Shown here: piece by piece, positions 1 to 6,734 of the stretch
Numbering within the stretch: the first letter of the stretch is position 1
Layout of the letters: each line of letters starts with the position of its first letter
Assembly: GCA_031402225.1 (NCBI GenBank)
Contig: JANNSD010000168.1
Location: forward strand, 1 to 23,142
From: JAGGAG01 sp031402225
GTDB taxonomy: Bacteria > Gemmatimonadota > Gemmatimonadetes > Gemmatimonadales > GWC2-71-9
Direction: 5' to 3'
DNA: 23,142 nucleotides
Notes under the pieces: model-generated
The model's database searches: none
What the model was told of the DNA's origin: nothing
Seen by the model: only the letters and a program-made list of their open reading frames with translations
Position numbers and translations under genes: made by a program

Positions 1-2
1 CC

Positions 3-236
3 CAGGTGAAGGGCACGCTCGGGCTGGGGCGGAAGCTGGCCCCCAAGAGCCCCGAGCTGCTCGCGGCACTGCAGGGTCTCGCGGCCCACTGGCCGTACCA
101 GGTCGAGGCGGCCAAGGTGCTCGAACTCGCGCAGAAAAGCAGGGATACGGAAATCCGGAAGGCGGGGACGCCGCCCTCCCGCCGGGCCGATCCTGACGCG
201 CCGGCCCCGCCGACGGCACCGCGGGTCATCATATGA
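3..236 (+). CDS. HEAT-repeat-like protein, C-terminal end (partial)
   Basis: The frame is open from the left edge and ends at TGA 234-236, so only about 77 C-terminal residues are visible. The middle part is alpha-helical and reads like the last HEAT-type repeat (a Leu/Ala-rich helix, then a helix ending in an EIRKA motif), followed by a Pro/Ala/Arg-rich tail. Such repeats usually serve as protein-binding scaffolds. The gene ends only 7 bases before the HD-GYP gene, so the two are probably co-transcribed and may act in the same signalling process. The function cannot be named from this fragment. Confidence 0.6.
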   Translation, partial: QVKGTLGLGRKLAPKSPELLAALQGLAAHWPYQVEAAKVLELAQKSRDTEIRKAGTPPSRRADPDAPAPPTAPRVII

Positions 237-243
237 GCGGCGC

Positions 244-1422
244 ATGAGCACCAGCACCACTCCCGCGCAGTTCCTGCAGTCACTGGCGCAGGCGCTCTCG
301 ACCATGACGCTCTACACCTCGCGCCATCCGGCGTGCGTGTCGGTGGCGGATGCGTCGTTTGCGCGACTCAAGGAGCTGGTCAAGACCGGCGAGTACCGCT
401 TTTCCTTCCTGGGCGAGGCGGTGGTCGCCAACGACAAGGCACTTCACGAGCTGCACAGCTGGCCGTGGTCGGGGCGCTTCGTCGATATCGGCGTGCAGCG
501 TTTGGAGTTCGATGGCATGGCCACGCGAGGGGCCTTCGGCGAGTTCCTTGATGACCTCGTGAACCGGTTGTTGTCGGGCCGGCCCGGGAATGCCGAAGTC
601 CCGAGCGAGCGGCGCGGTATCCGGTGGGGGCTGCTCGGCATCGAGGTGCAGGGCGACGATCTGGAAGAGGACGCCGAGCGGGAGCGGGTTGGTCGCGAGT
701 TCGTGGCGTACCGGCTGGGCGAGGAGTCGAACATCGTCCGGCAGATCTATCAGCGGGCGGGCACGCAGGGCGGTGTAGCCCTGGATGAAGTCGAGACGGT
801 CGTGGCGTCGCTGTCCGTGGCGATGCATGCGGAGGGGCAGCTGCTGATGCCCATGCTCGAGTTCCCCGGACAGGACGCGGCCAACGCGCTGCACGCCATC
901 AACGTATCGCTGCTCGCGATGACGCTGGGCGAGTCCCTGGGCATGGCGTCGCACGACGTGCACGCGGTGGGCAGTGCCGCCCTGCTGCATGACGTGGGTA
1001 TCTCGGGCCTGCCGCAGGAACTGCTGGGGAAGCCGGCCCTGTCTCCCGAGGAGCGGCTGGTCATCGAGGCCCACCCGGAGATCGGGGCCCGCATGCTGTT
1101 CGCCCGCAGCGCCGTGTTCGACCTGGCAGCGATCGTGTGCTATGAGCATCACATGCGACCCGATGGGACGGGATTTCCCCGGACCCGTTTCCCGCGCGAG
1201 ATGCACTACTGCAGCAAGATCGTCACCGTGTGTGACGTGTACGACGCGCTGCGCACGCCGCGGGCCTACCGTCCCGCGTGGACGCCGCAGCGCGCGCTCG
1301 AGTTTGTGGAGGAGGGAACCGGCACCATGTTCGATGCCGGCATTGCCCGCGCCTTTGCCGCGATGATGCGGCGGCTCGAGGGACAGCTGCTGTTGCCCGC
1401 GGTGTCCAGCATCGCGGGCTAG
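244..1422 (+). CDS. HD-GYP domain protein (degenerate c-di-GMP phosphodiesterase-like)
   Basis: A 392-residue cytoplasmic protein without membrane segments. Residues about 1-110 form an N-terminal domain of unknown role; about 205-380 form an HD-GYP domain. Visible motifs are the HD pair at 249-250, H277, the HH pair at 302-303, D307-G308 followed by GFP at 310-312, and D331. Canonical HD-GYP enzymes open the ring of cyclic di-GMP using a metal centre held by these His/Asp residues. Here the Lys after HDxG is Ile253, the Glu after the HH pair is Met304, and the Tyr of GYP is Phe311. The metal ligands survive while several signature residues differ, so activity is uncertain and a sensor role is possible. 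It is probably co-transcribed with the HEAT-like gene just upstream. Confidence 0.85.
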   Translation: MSTSTTPAQFLQSLAQALSTMTLYTSRHPACVSVADASFARLKELVKTGEYRFSFLGEAVVANDKALHELHSWPWSGRFVDIGVQRLEFDGMATRGAFGEFLDDLVNRLLSGRPGNAEVPSERRGIRWGLLGIEVQGDDLEEDAERERVGREFVAYRLGEESNIVRQIYQRAGTQGGVALDEVETVVASLSVAMHAEGQLLMPMLEFPGQDAANALHAINVSLLAMTLGESLGMASHDVHAVGSAALLHDVGISGLPQELLGKPALSPEERLVIEAHPEIGARMLFARSAVFDLAAIVCYEHHMRPDGTGFPRTRFPREMHYCSKIVTVCDVYDALRTPRAYRPAWTPQRALEFVEEGTGTMFDAGIARAFAAMMRRLEGQLLLPAVSSIAG

Positions 1423-1430
1423 GATCCTAG
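1419..1430. repeat. 12-bp palindrome shared by two convergent stop codons
   Basis: CTAGGATCCTAG is a perfect palindrome. It contains the TAG stop of the plus-strand HD-GYP gene (1420-1422) and the TAG stop of the minus-strand anti-sigma gene (1427-1429). No U-tract follows, so it is not a convincing terminator. Confidence 0.6.
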
Positions 1431-2356
1431 CGCACCCGCTTCATCAGCGCGTCGATCGAGTCGGCGGACAGCGCGCCCCGCAGCTGGAACAGGCTGCCCC
1501 AGGCCTCCCAGGTGCGACGTGCCGGTTGCGCTCCCGCTAGACCTTGAGGAGCGTAGCCGCTACCAGGCCGATCTTCCGGCAAATCTTTCACGTCACCCAT
1601 GTCATAGGGCACGGCGGTCGACACCTGCTGCACCAGCACCACCGGCACACCGCTCACGACGTATCGCTGTCGCACCGCCAGGAGCGAATCGGCTGTGAGC
1701 GGCAGTACTTCCACCGAAACCGGTGTGAGCCCGGCAATCGTCCGCACCTTGGTTCCGAGTCGTGCTTCCGCGTCAGCAACGGTGGTGTAGGCTGGCATCG
1801 GCGCGTCCGCCGTCAGTCGCGCAGCCGCAGCGGGAGGCGCCATGGCAGTGGCCGGGCGCGCGGCATTTGCCTCTGGCGCCATGACGAGGCGGTCCGCTTC
1901 GTCACCGGCCTCCTTCTTCTCTGCCGGCGTGGCGACGGCGCCCATGTCCCTGGGCGCCGATGGTGTGGTAGCGGCAACCTCTTCCCGCTCAGGGGCTGGC
2001 AACGGCAGGACGATCCCCGATGAACTGTCCGCTCCCTCCGGACGCTGGGCGGCATTCGGCGAACGAAACAGCAGCCAGGAGGTACCGGCCACGAGCACGG
2101 CGCTCGCGGCCAGCCCCAGCATGCGGAGGTCAGGGCGTGCACGGCGGGCACGGCGTACCGGTCGCACGGCGAGCGGTGGATCGAGGTCGAGGCGGGACAC
2201 GATGGCGTCCGCGTCCGCCCGCATGGCCTCCAGTGCTGCGAGCGCGGTGGTGCAGGGGGCGCAGCCGGCGATATGCGCGCGAACCACCGCCTCATCGGCG
2301 GGCGCGAGCTCGCGGTCGAGCAGTTCCTGCAGTACGCCTTCGTCAGGATGCGACAT
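1427..2356 (-). CDS. Anti-sigma factor with zf-HC2-type zinc finger, single TM
   Basis: A 309-residue membrane protein. The N-terminal domain (about 1-45) carries H28, C32 and C35 in the HxxxCxxC arrangement of zinc-binding anti-sigma factors (ZAS/zf-HC2), which hold ECF sigma factors inactive at the inner membrane. A basic segment precedes one transmembrane helix at about 79-97. Next come a low-complexity Ala/Pro/Glu linker (about 100-195) and a folded periplasmic domain (about 200-309) that I do not recognise. The start at 2356 overlaps the end of the sigma gene by 14 bases, the usual translational coupling of such pairs; a longer in-frame extension into the sigma gene is not credible. The inducing signal is not visible. 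Confidence 0.85.
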   Translation of the reverse strand: MSHPDEGVLQELLDRELAPADEAVVRAHIAGCAPCTTALAALEAMRADADAIVSRLDLDPPLAVRPVRRARRARPDLRMLGLAASAVLVAGTSWLLFRSPNAAQRPEGADSSSGIVLPLPAPEREEVAATTPSAPRDMGAVATPAEKKEAGDEADRLVMAPEANAARPATAMAPPAAAARLTADAPMPAYTTVADAEARLGTKVRTIAGLTPVSVEVLPLTADSLLAVRQRYVVSGVPVVLVQQVSTAVPYDMGDVKDLPEDRPGSGYAPQGLAGAQPARRTWEAWGSLFQLRGALSADSIDALMKRVR

Positions 2357-2837
2357 GGCGCCTCTCCTCCTCGCGGTAGGCGTCCACCAGCTTGCGGCGG
2401 GCGCGGACCAGCGTTGTTCCAATGGCGCCGCGCGCCATCCCCAGCGTCGCGGCGATCTCGTCATAGTCGAACCCCTCGGCCTTCAGCAGCAGGGCCTCGC
2501 GGTCGCGATCACTCAGTGCGGCGAGGGCACGCTGCACCCGGCGGCGATCCTCCTCGCGGATGTACTCCTCGTCGGGGGCGGGGGTGCCGATCGGTGATTC
2601 CCCGCGAATGAGCTCGAGATGCCGTCCCCGCCGCACCGATCGCCGACCCTCTTCACGCACCAGGTTCAGGGCCACCGCGAAGAGCCAGGGGCGGGGGTTG
2701 TAGGGGGGCGCCTCGACCGCCCGGGCAAAGGTCTCCTGGGCCAGGTCTTCGGCGCGATCGCGGTCGCCCGTCCGCCGGTACAGCATGCGGACGAGTGGCT
2801 CATAGTACTGCTGGAAGAGGGCGCCGACGTCGGTCAT
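2343..2837 (-). CDS. ECF (sigma-70 family) RNA polymerase sigma factor
   Basis: A 164-residue extracytoplasmic-function sigma factor. Region 2 (about 5-70) contains the RAEDLAQETF core-binding motif. Region 4 (about 105-155) contains a LSDRDREALLLK helix and a helix-turn-helix with DYDEIAATLGM for -35 recognition. I chose ATG 2835-2837 because region 2 begins immediately after it and a GGAGG lies about 14 bases upstream; an ATG 20 codons earlier is possible but adds an unlike extension. The anti-sigma gene overlaps its 3' end by 14 bases. The gene is divergent from the homogentisate operon, with 118 bases between the starts, so it could control that operon, itself or distant genes; the sequence does not decide. 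Confidence 0.92.
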   Translation of the reverse strand: MTDVGALFQQYYEPLVRMLYRRTGDRDRAEDLAQETFARAVEAPPYNPRPWLFAVALNLVREEGRRSVRRGRHLELIRGESPIGTPAPDEEYIREEDRRRVQRALAALSDRDREALLLKAEGFDYDEIAATLGMARGAIGTTLVRARRKLVDAYREEERRHVAS

Positions 2838-2864
2838 GAAATCAGGGGATGCCTCCGTGCTGGA

Positions 2865-2870
2865 AACGTA
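2865..2870 (-). promoter_or_regulatory. Candidate -10 box of the sigma/anti-sigma operon
   Basis: On the minus strand this reads TACGTT, matching the TAnnTT form seen before other genes here. It lies 27 bases before the sigma start, leaving room for the GGAGG. No clear -35 box is visible, so this is tentative. Confidence 0.3.
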
Positions 2871-2916
2871 CACAGGGCGGTTCCCGCACGTCCTCACGCC
2901 CCCACGTCCTCACGCC

Positions 2917-2922
2917 TATATT
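2917..2922 (+). promoter_or_regulatory. Candidate -10 box of the hpd-hmgA operon
   Basis: TATATT, followed by TG, stands out in a GC-rich divergent intergenic space. It is 33 bases before the dioxygenase start, giving a short leader that contains the ribosome binding site AGGGAG (2941-2946). No good -35 box is present at the usual distance, so an activator or an alternative sigma factor may be needed. Confidence 0.4.
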
Positions 2923-2955
2923 TGCCAGGTCTGCCAGCTCAGGGAGCTACACACC

Positions 2956-4080
2956 ATGACCACCATGTCCGCGCCCGCCCCGTCTGCCGCACCCGACACC
3001 TTTCCGATCAACGGCACCGACTACATCGAGTTCCTGGTGGGGAACGCCAAGCAGGCGGCCCACTATTACTGCTCCGCGTTCGGGTTCCGTATCGCGGCCT
3101 ACCGGGGTCCCGAAACCGGAGTCCGGGACCGGGCCAGCTACCTGGTACAGCAGGGCAAGGTCCGCTTCATCTTCACCACGGCGATGAATCCCGACAGCCC
3201 GATCGCACAGCATGTGCACCGGCATGGCGACGGGGTCCGTGACCTGGCCTTGTGGGTGGATGACGCGCGGGAGGCGTTTGCCCGGGCCGTCGAGCGGGGT
3301 GCCGTGGCAGTGCAGCAACCGACAGTGCTCACGGACGAGCACGGCGAGGTCATCATCGCTGGCATCCAGACCTACGGTGACACGATCCACTCGCTGGTGG
3401 AGCGGCGGAACTACACCGGGCTCTTCATGCCCGGGTTCCGGCCCGTGGAGTCGCGCTTCAGCTCCGAGCCCGTCGGGCTCGAGCACGTGGACCACTGCGT
3501 GGGCAATGTCGAACTCGGCAGGATGAACACCTGGGTCAAGTTCTACGAGGACGTGATGGGGTTCAAGAACCTCATCTCGTTCGACGACAAGGACATCTCC
3601 ACCGAGTATTCGTCGCTCATGTCCAAGGTGGTGGCGAGCGGCAATGAACGGATCAAGTTTCCGATCAACGAGCCGGCAGCGGGGAAGAAGAAGTCGCAGA
3701 TCGACGAGTATCTCGATTTCTATCATGGCCCCGGCGTGCAGCATGTCGCGATCATCACGAAGGACATTGTGCACACGGTGACCCAGCTGCGGGACCGTGG
3801 GGTGGACTTCCTGCGGGTGCCTTCCATCTACTACGACACACTGCTGGAGCGGGTCGGCACGATCGACGAGGACGTGGCCCCGCTCCAGGACCTTGGCATC
3901 CTGGTGGACCGGGACGACGAAGGGTACCTGCTGCAGATCTTCACCAAGCCGGTGGAGGATCGCCCCACGCTGTTCTATGAGATCATCCAGCGGAAGGGTG
4001 CCAAGAGCTTCGGGAAGGGCAACTTCAAGGCGCTGTTCGAGGCCATCGAGCGGGAACAAGCGGCGCGAGGCAACCTGTAA
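2956..4080 (+). CDS. hpd: 4-hydroxyphenylpyruvate dioxygenase
   Basis: A 374-residue Fe(II) enzyme that converts 4-hydroxyphenylpyruvate and O2 to homogentisate and CO2, the committed step of tyrosine breakdown. It shows two vicinal-oxygen-chelate halves (about 20-155 and 172-345). The expected iron ligands are H177 (in GLEHVDH), H263 (in GVQHVA) and E342 (in FYEIIQR). A C-terminal gate helix follows, with FGKGNFKALF at 352-361. Length fits the family. I chose ATG 2956 because AGGGAG lies 9 bases upstream; the open frame extends further 5' but has no family similarity there. Its TAA stop shares one base with the ATG of the next gene, so translation is coupled to homogentisate dioxygenase. Confidence 0.96.
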   Translation: MTTMSAPAPSAAPDTFPINGTDYIEFLVGNAKQAAHYYCSAFGFRIAAYRGPETGVRDRASYLVQQGKVRFIFTTAMNPDSPIAQHVHRHGDGVRDLALWVDDAREAFARAVERGAVAVQQPTVLTDEHGEVIIAGIQTYGDTIHSLVERRNYTGLFMPGFRPVESRFSSEPVGLEHVDHCVGNVELGRMNTWVKFYEDVMGFKNLISFDDKDISTEYSSLMSKVVASGNERIKFPINEPAAGKKKSQIDEYLDFYHGPGVQHVAIITKDIVHTVTQLRDRGVDFLRVPSIYYDTLLERVGTIDEDVAPLQDLGILVDRDDEGYLLQIFTKPVEDRPTLFYEIIQRKGAKSFGKGNFKALFEAIEREQAARGNL

Positions 4081-5270
4081 TGCCATTCTACCAGTCGGTC
4101 GGCTCGATTCCGCGCAAGCGCCACACGGTATTCCGGAAGCCGGGTGGCGGGCTCTATGCCGAGGAGTTGATGGGCCATGAGGGGTTTGTCGGCGCGTCCT
4201 CGCTCCTCTACCACATCCATCCGCCCACGACCGTGAAGGCCGCGCGGAAAGTGCGCGCGGTGACGTGGGAAGAAGATGCGGAAACCTCCCTACGCCACCG
4301 GCACTTCCTCACCTCACGGATCAGGAAGCATGGCAGCCCGACGCTGGACCGGATGCCACTGCTCTTCAACAGCGACATCGGCATGCTGTACGTGGAGCCA
4401 GACGAGAACGACGTGCACTTCTACCGGAATTCCCAGGCGGACGAGTGCGTCTACGTGGTGGAAGGGAAGGGTGTGCTCGAGACGGTGTTCGGTGACCTTC
4501 CCTTCCAGCCGGGCGACTACGTGGTCATCCACCGGAACATCACGCACCGGTGGCGCTTCGACCTGGCGAGGACGGCCAAGCTCCTGGTGTTCGAGAGCCG
4601 GGGGCATGTGCGCTTCCCCAGCCGGTACAAGAACGGCGTCGGGCAGTTGCTCGAGGGGGCGCCGTTCTCGGAGCGCGACATCCGCCGCCCGACCGAGCTG
4701 CATCCGCGCGACGAAATGGGCGACTTCCCGATCCTGGTGAAGCAGTACGACGCGATCAACGAACTGGTCCTGGACCACCATCCCTTCGATGTGGTGGGAT
4801 GGGACGGGTACTACTACCCCTGGATCTTCAACATCAACGACTTCGAGCCGATCGTCGGGCGCATTCACCAGCCGCCGCCGGTGCACCAGACGTTTCAGGG
4901 CGACGGCTTCGTGATCTGCAGCTTCTGCCCGCGGCCGTACGACTTCGACCCGAATGCCGTACCGGCGCCATACAATCACAGCAATGTCGATTCCGACGAA
5001 GTGCTCTTCTATGCGTCGAGCGAGTTCATGAGCCGGAAGGGGATCGAGTACGGGTCGATCACGCTTCATCCCGATGGCCTGCCGCACGGGCCGCACCCCG
5101 GTCGCACCGAGGCGAGCATTGGCGCCAAGCACACGAACGAACTGGCGGTGATGATGGACAGCTTCAAGCCGCTCAAGGTGGCGAAGGCGGCGATGACGAT
5201 CGAGGATCCGAAGTATCACAAGAGCTGGCTCGACCACCAGCACGCCGAGTTCAATCCTCCCACGAGCTGA
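4080..5270 (+). CDS. hmgA: Homogentisate 1,2-dioxygenase
   Basis: A 396-residue cupin-fold Fe(II) enzyme that opens the aromatic ring of homogentisate to maleylacetoacetate. A first cupin half lies at about 95-180, with FNSDIGMLYV and an EGKG turn near 128-131. The metal-binding half follows, with H300 and E307 (in NHSNVDSDEV) and H336 in LPHGPHPG. Length and motifs fit the bacterial short homogentisate dioxygenase type. The start overlaps the stop of the upstream dioxygenase by one base (TAATG), so the two consecutive pathway steps are produced together. The following enzymes, maleylacetoacetate isomerase and fumarylacetoacetase, are not in this window. Confidence 0.95.
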   Translation: MPFYQSVGSIPRKRHTVFRKPGGGLYAEELMGHEGFVGASSLLYHIHPPTTVKAARKVRAVTWEEDAETSLRHRHFLTSRIRKHGSPTLDRMPLLFNSDIGMLYVEPDENDVHFYRNSQADECVYVVEGKGVLETVFGDLPFQPGDYVVIHRNITHRWRFDLARTAKLLVFESRGHVRFPSRYKNGVGQLLEGAPFSERDIRRPTELHPRDEMGDFPILVKQYDAINELVLDHHPFDVVGWDGYYYPWIFNINDFEPIVGRIHQPPPVHQTFQGDGFVICSFCPRPYDFDPNAVPAPYNHSNVDSDEVLFYASSEFMSRKGIEYGSITLHPDGLPHGPHPGRTEASIGAKHTNELAVMMDSFKPLKVAKAAMTIEDPKYHKSWLDHQHAEFNPPTS

Positions 5271-5294
5271 GCGGGAGTCGCTGGGAGGCGCGCG

Positions 5295-5810
5295 ATGCAG
5301 CAGTCGGTGATCCGGACCTACCTGGAGATGCGGGAGCGGCCGGGCGGCGAAAGGGTGCCGACGCCGGAGGGCGCGCACGTGGAGCAGCTCCCGTCGTGTC
5401 CGGCGCAACTGTATCGGCAGCTGTATGCGGAAGTGGGTCGGCAATGGGGCTGGTTGAACCGGCTCTGGTGGACGGACGAGGAGTTGACGGCGCATCTGGG
5501 CCGTGCTGCGGTGCGTATCCGGGTACTACACCTGAACGGCGCGCCCGCCGGGTTCTACGAGCTCGTCAGCCAGGCGGATGGGTCGGTGGAGATCGGGTAC
5601 TTCGGGCTGATGTCGCATGCTATTGGCCAGGGGCTGGGGCGATGGCTGCTGGGTGAGGCGGTCGGGGAAGCCTGGAGCATGGGGGCGACCCGAGTCTGGC
5701 TGCACACCTGTACGCTGGATCACCCACAGGCGCTGCCGAACTACCTGAAGCGCGGATTCGTGGTGACCGGCACAGAGGCGGTGGGCCCGCCCAGGGCGCC
5801 CGAGACCTGA
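5295..5810 (+). CDS. GNAT family N-acetyltransferase
   Basis: A 171-residue acetyltransferase of the GCN5 superfamily. The acetyl-CoA pyrophosphate-binding motif A is visible as GQGLGRWLL at about 115-123. It is preceded by the strand DGSVEIGYFGL and followed by the usual late segment ending in NYLKRGFVV. The start is supported by GGGAGG at 5283-5288, six bases before the ATG. It lies 24 bases after homogentisate dioxygenase and before the terminator, so it is probably the last gene of that operon. The substrate cannot be read from the sequence. A link to aromatic amino acid breakdown is inferred only from position. Confidence 0.85.
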   Translation: MQQSVIRTYLEMRERPGGERVPTPEGAHVEQLPSCPAQLYRQLYAEVGRQWGWLNRLWWTDEELTAHLGRAAVRIRVLHLNGAPAGFYELVSQADGSVEIGYFGLMSHAIGQGLGRWLLGEAVGEAWSMGATRVWLHTCTLDHPQALPNYLKRGFVVTGTEAVGPPRAPET

Positions 5811-5838
5811 CAGGGAGGAGACCTCGTTTTGGCGGCCG

Positions 5839-5869
5839 CCCCGGGCATGTTAGCCCGGGGTCTTTTTTT
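5839..5869 (+). terminator. Rho-independent terminator of the hpd-hmgA-GNAT operon
   Basis: A perfect 8-bp GC stem (CCCCGGGC at 5839-5846, GCCCGGGG at 5853-5860) with a 6-base loop is followed by TCTTTTTTT. It sits 28 bases after the acetyltransferase stop and is one of the clearest terminators in the window. Confidence 0.95.
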
Positions 5870-5961
5870 GTGTATCGTGCGTCACACTATTTGCTGATAA
5901 TGCAATATTTACAATGTAACAAGCACGTTATAGTGTATTCTATGTAACAAAACAACATCAT

Positions 5962-5980
5962 ATGTGCGTAAATCGCACAT
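5962..5980. promoter_or_regulatory. Operator-like palindrome
   Basis: ATGTGCG and CGCACAT form perfect 7-bp arms around TAAAT. The site ends 5 bases before the candidate -35 box TTGACT, a position suited to binding by a dimeric regulator. No regulator gene is adjacent. As RNA it could form only a weak hairpin, and no U-tract follows, so a terminator is unlikely. Confidence 0.5.
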
Positions 5981-5985
5981 TTCTG

Positions 5986-6014
5986 TTGACTCACCCAGAA
6001 GAAATGACTAGCCT
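5986..6014 (+). promoter_or_regulatory. Candidate sigma-70-type promoter for the secreted protein gene
   Basis: TTGACT (5986-5991) is separated by 17 bases from TAGCCT (6009-6014). The -35 box is close to consensus; the -10 box is weak, as expected of a regulated promoter. The predicted leader of about 75 bases carries the strong AAAGGAGG ribosome binding site at 6081-6088. Confidence 0.45.
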
Positions 6015-6095
6015 GATTGCGTCGTCGGTGGCGTCCCGGCGATTCCCGCAGGTGAGGCGTTCGCTGGCGCAGGCGCAAGCAAAGGAGGCTCTCCC

Positions 6096-6707
6096 ATGCG
6101 GTCGGTCGGCAGGATGGTTCGCGGCGTTGGCCTTGGTGGTCTGTGGCTCGGCATGGCAGGGGTCTTCTGCCCGGTCCTGGCACAGGCGCTGAACAACGTG
6201 GTGCGGCCGGCCACCAATGCGAATGCCGGCGTGTTCACGCCCCCGGCAGGCCTGGCCTCAGGCTACACCATCACCATCCTCAGCGACTGGAACCGTGCCG
6301 ACGTGATGCACCTGTGCGCTGTCGAGGGTGGTGAATCCGTCACCGGACGCCTTACGTGGACCGGGGTCGCCTACGTCGGCGTGCTCCGGCGCAAGTCGAA
6401 GTACAGTGAGTGCGGCGTCCATGGCCCGGACCTGTGCACCGTCAGCGTGGCGGGATCGGGCGACGTGCAGGTCTCGGGCGAAGTGACGAACGAGGCCGGC
6501 GGGCCGCTGCTCGACCTGCGCTGGTCGCCCGCGCGAGACACCGAGGTGGCGGTGGAGGGGAGTTGCCCTGCACGCTATCGGAGGGCGCTGGCCCAGATGT
6601 ACCGCACGGCGACACACGCCGTGAGTGTTCCACTGCCGAAGGCCGGGGAAGGGGAGGTCTCGCTGGCGCTGGAGGCGCAACCCTGGAAGGTGCTGGTCTC
6701 GCCCTGA
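6096..6707 (+). CDS. Secreted protein of unknown function
   Basis: A 203-residue protein with a clear Sec signal peptide: basic N-terminus, hydrophobic core at about 11-28 and a probable AQA cleavage site at 29-31. The mature part is beta-rich and has four cysteines (C74, C106, C114, C157), which may form two disulfides outside the cytoplasm. It has no lipobox, transmembrane anchor or recognisable catalytic motif. I do not recognise a family. The start is well supported by AAAGGAGG seven bases upstream. It is monocistronic, between a terminator and a convergent lyase gene, behind an AT-rich region with operator-like repeats, so it may be expressed under specific conditions. Confidence 0.75.
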   Translation: MRSVGRMVRGVGLGGLWLGMAGVFCPVLAQALNNVVRPATNANAGVFTPPAGLASGYTITILSDWNRADVMHLCAVEGGESVTGRLTWTGVAYVGVLRRKSKYSECGVHGPDLCTVSVAGSGDVQVSGEVTNEAGGPLLDLRWSPARDTEVAVEGSCPARYRRALAQMYRTATHAVSVPLPKAGEGEVSLALEAQPWKVLVSP

Positions 6708-6734
6708 GGGCGGGTGGCTGGGGCGTGTTCCCCC

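Larger units (their letters stand above)
5870..6095. other. AT-rich intergenic control region with inverted and direct repeats
   Basis: About 5870-6010 is strikingly AT-rich compared with the surrounding DNA. It holds a 7-bp inverted repeat pair ACACTAT (5884-5890) and ATAGTGT (5930-5936), a direct repeat ATGTAACAA (5914-5922 and 5942-5950, 28 bp apart), and a tight 19-bp palindrome at 5962-5980. A sigma-70-like promoter follows at 5986-6014. I see no protein-coding gene here. The layout resembles a regulated promoter region for the secreted protein at 6096. Confidence 0.6.

Noticed and set aside
1842..2597. 251-codon plus-strand frame opposite the sigma and anti-sigma genes
   Set aside because: Low-complexity Ala/Ser/Arg composition, and both minus-strand genes are well supported.
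6700..6712. Hairpin CGCCC-TGA-GGGCG at the end of the secreted protein gene
   Set aside because: Only a 5-bp stem with no U-tract, so not called as a terminator.
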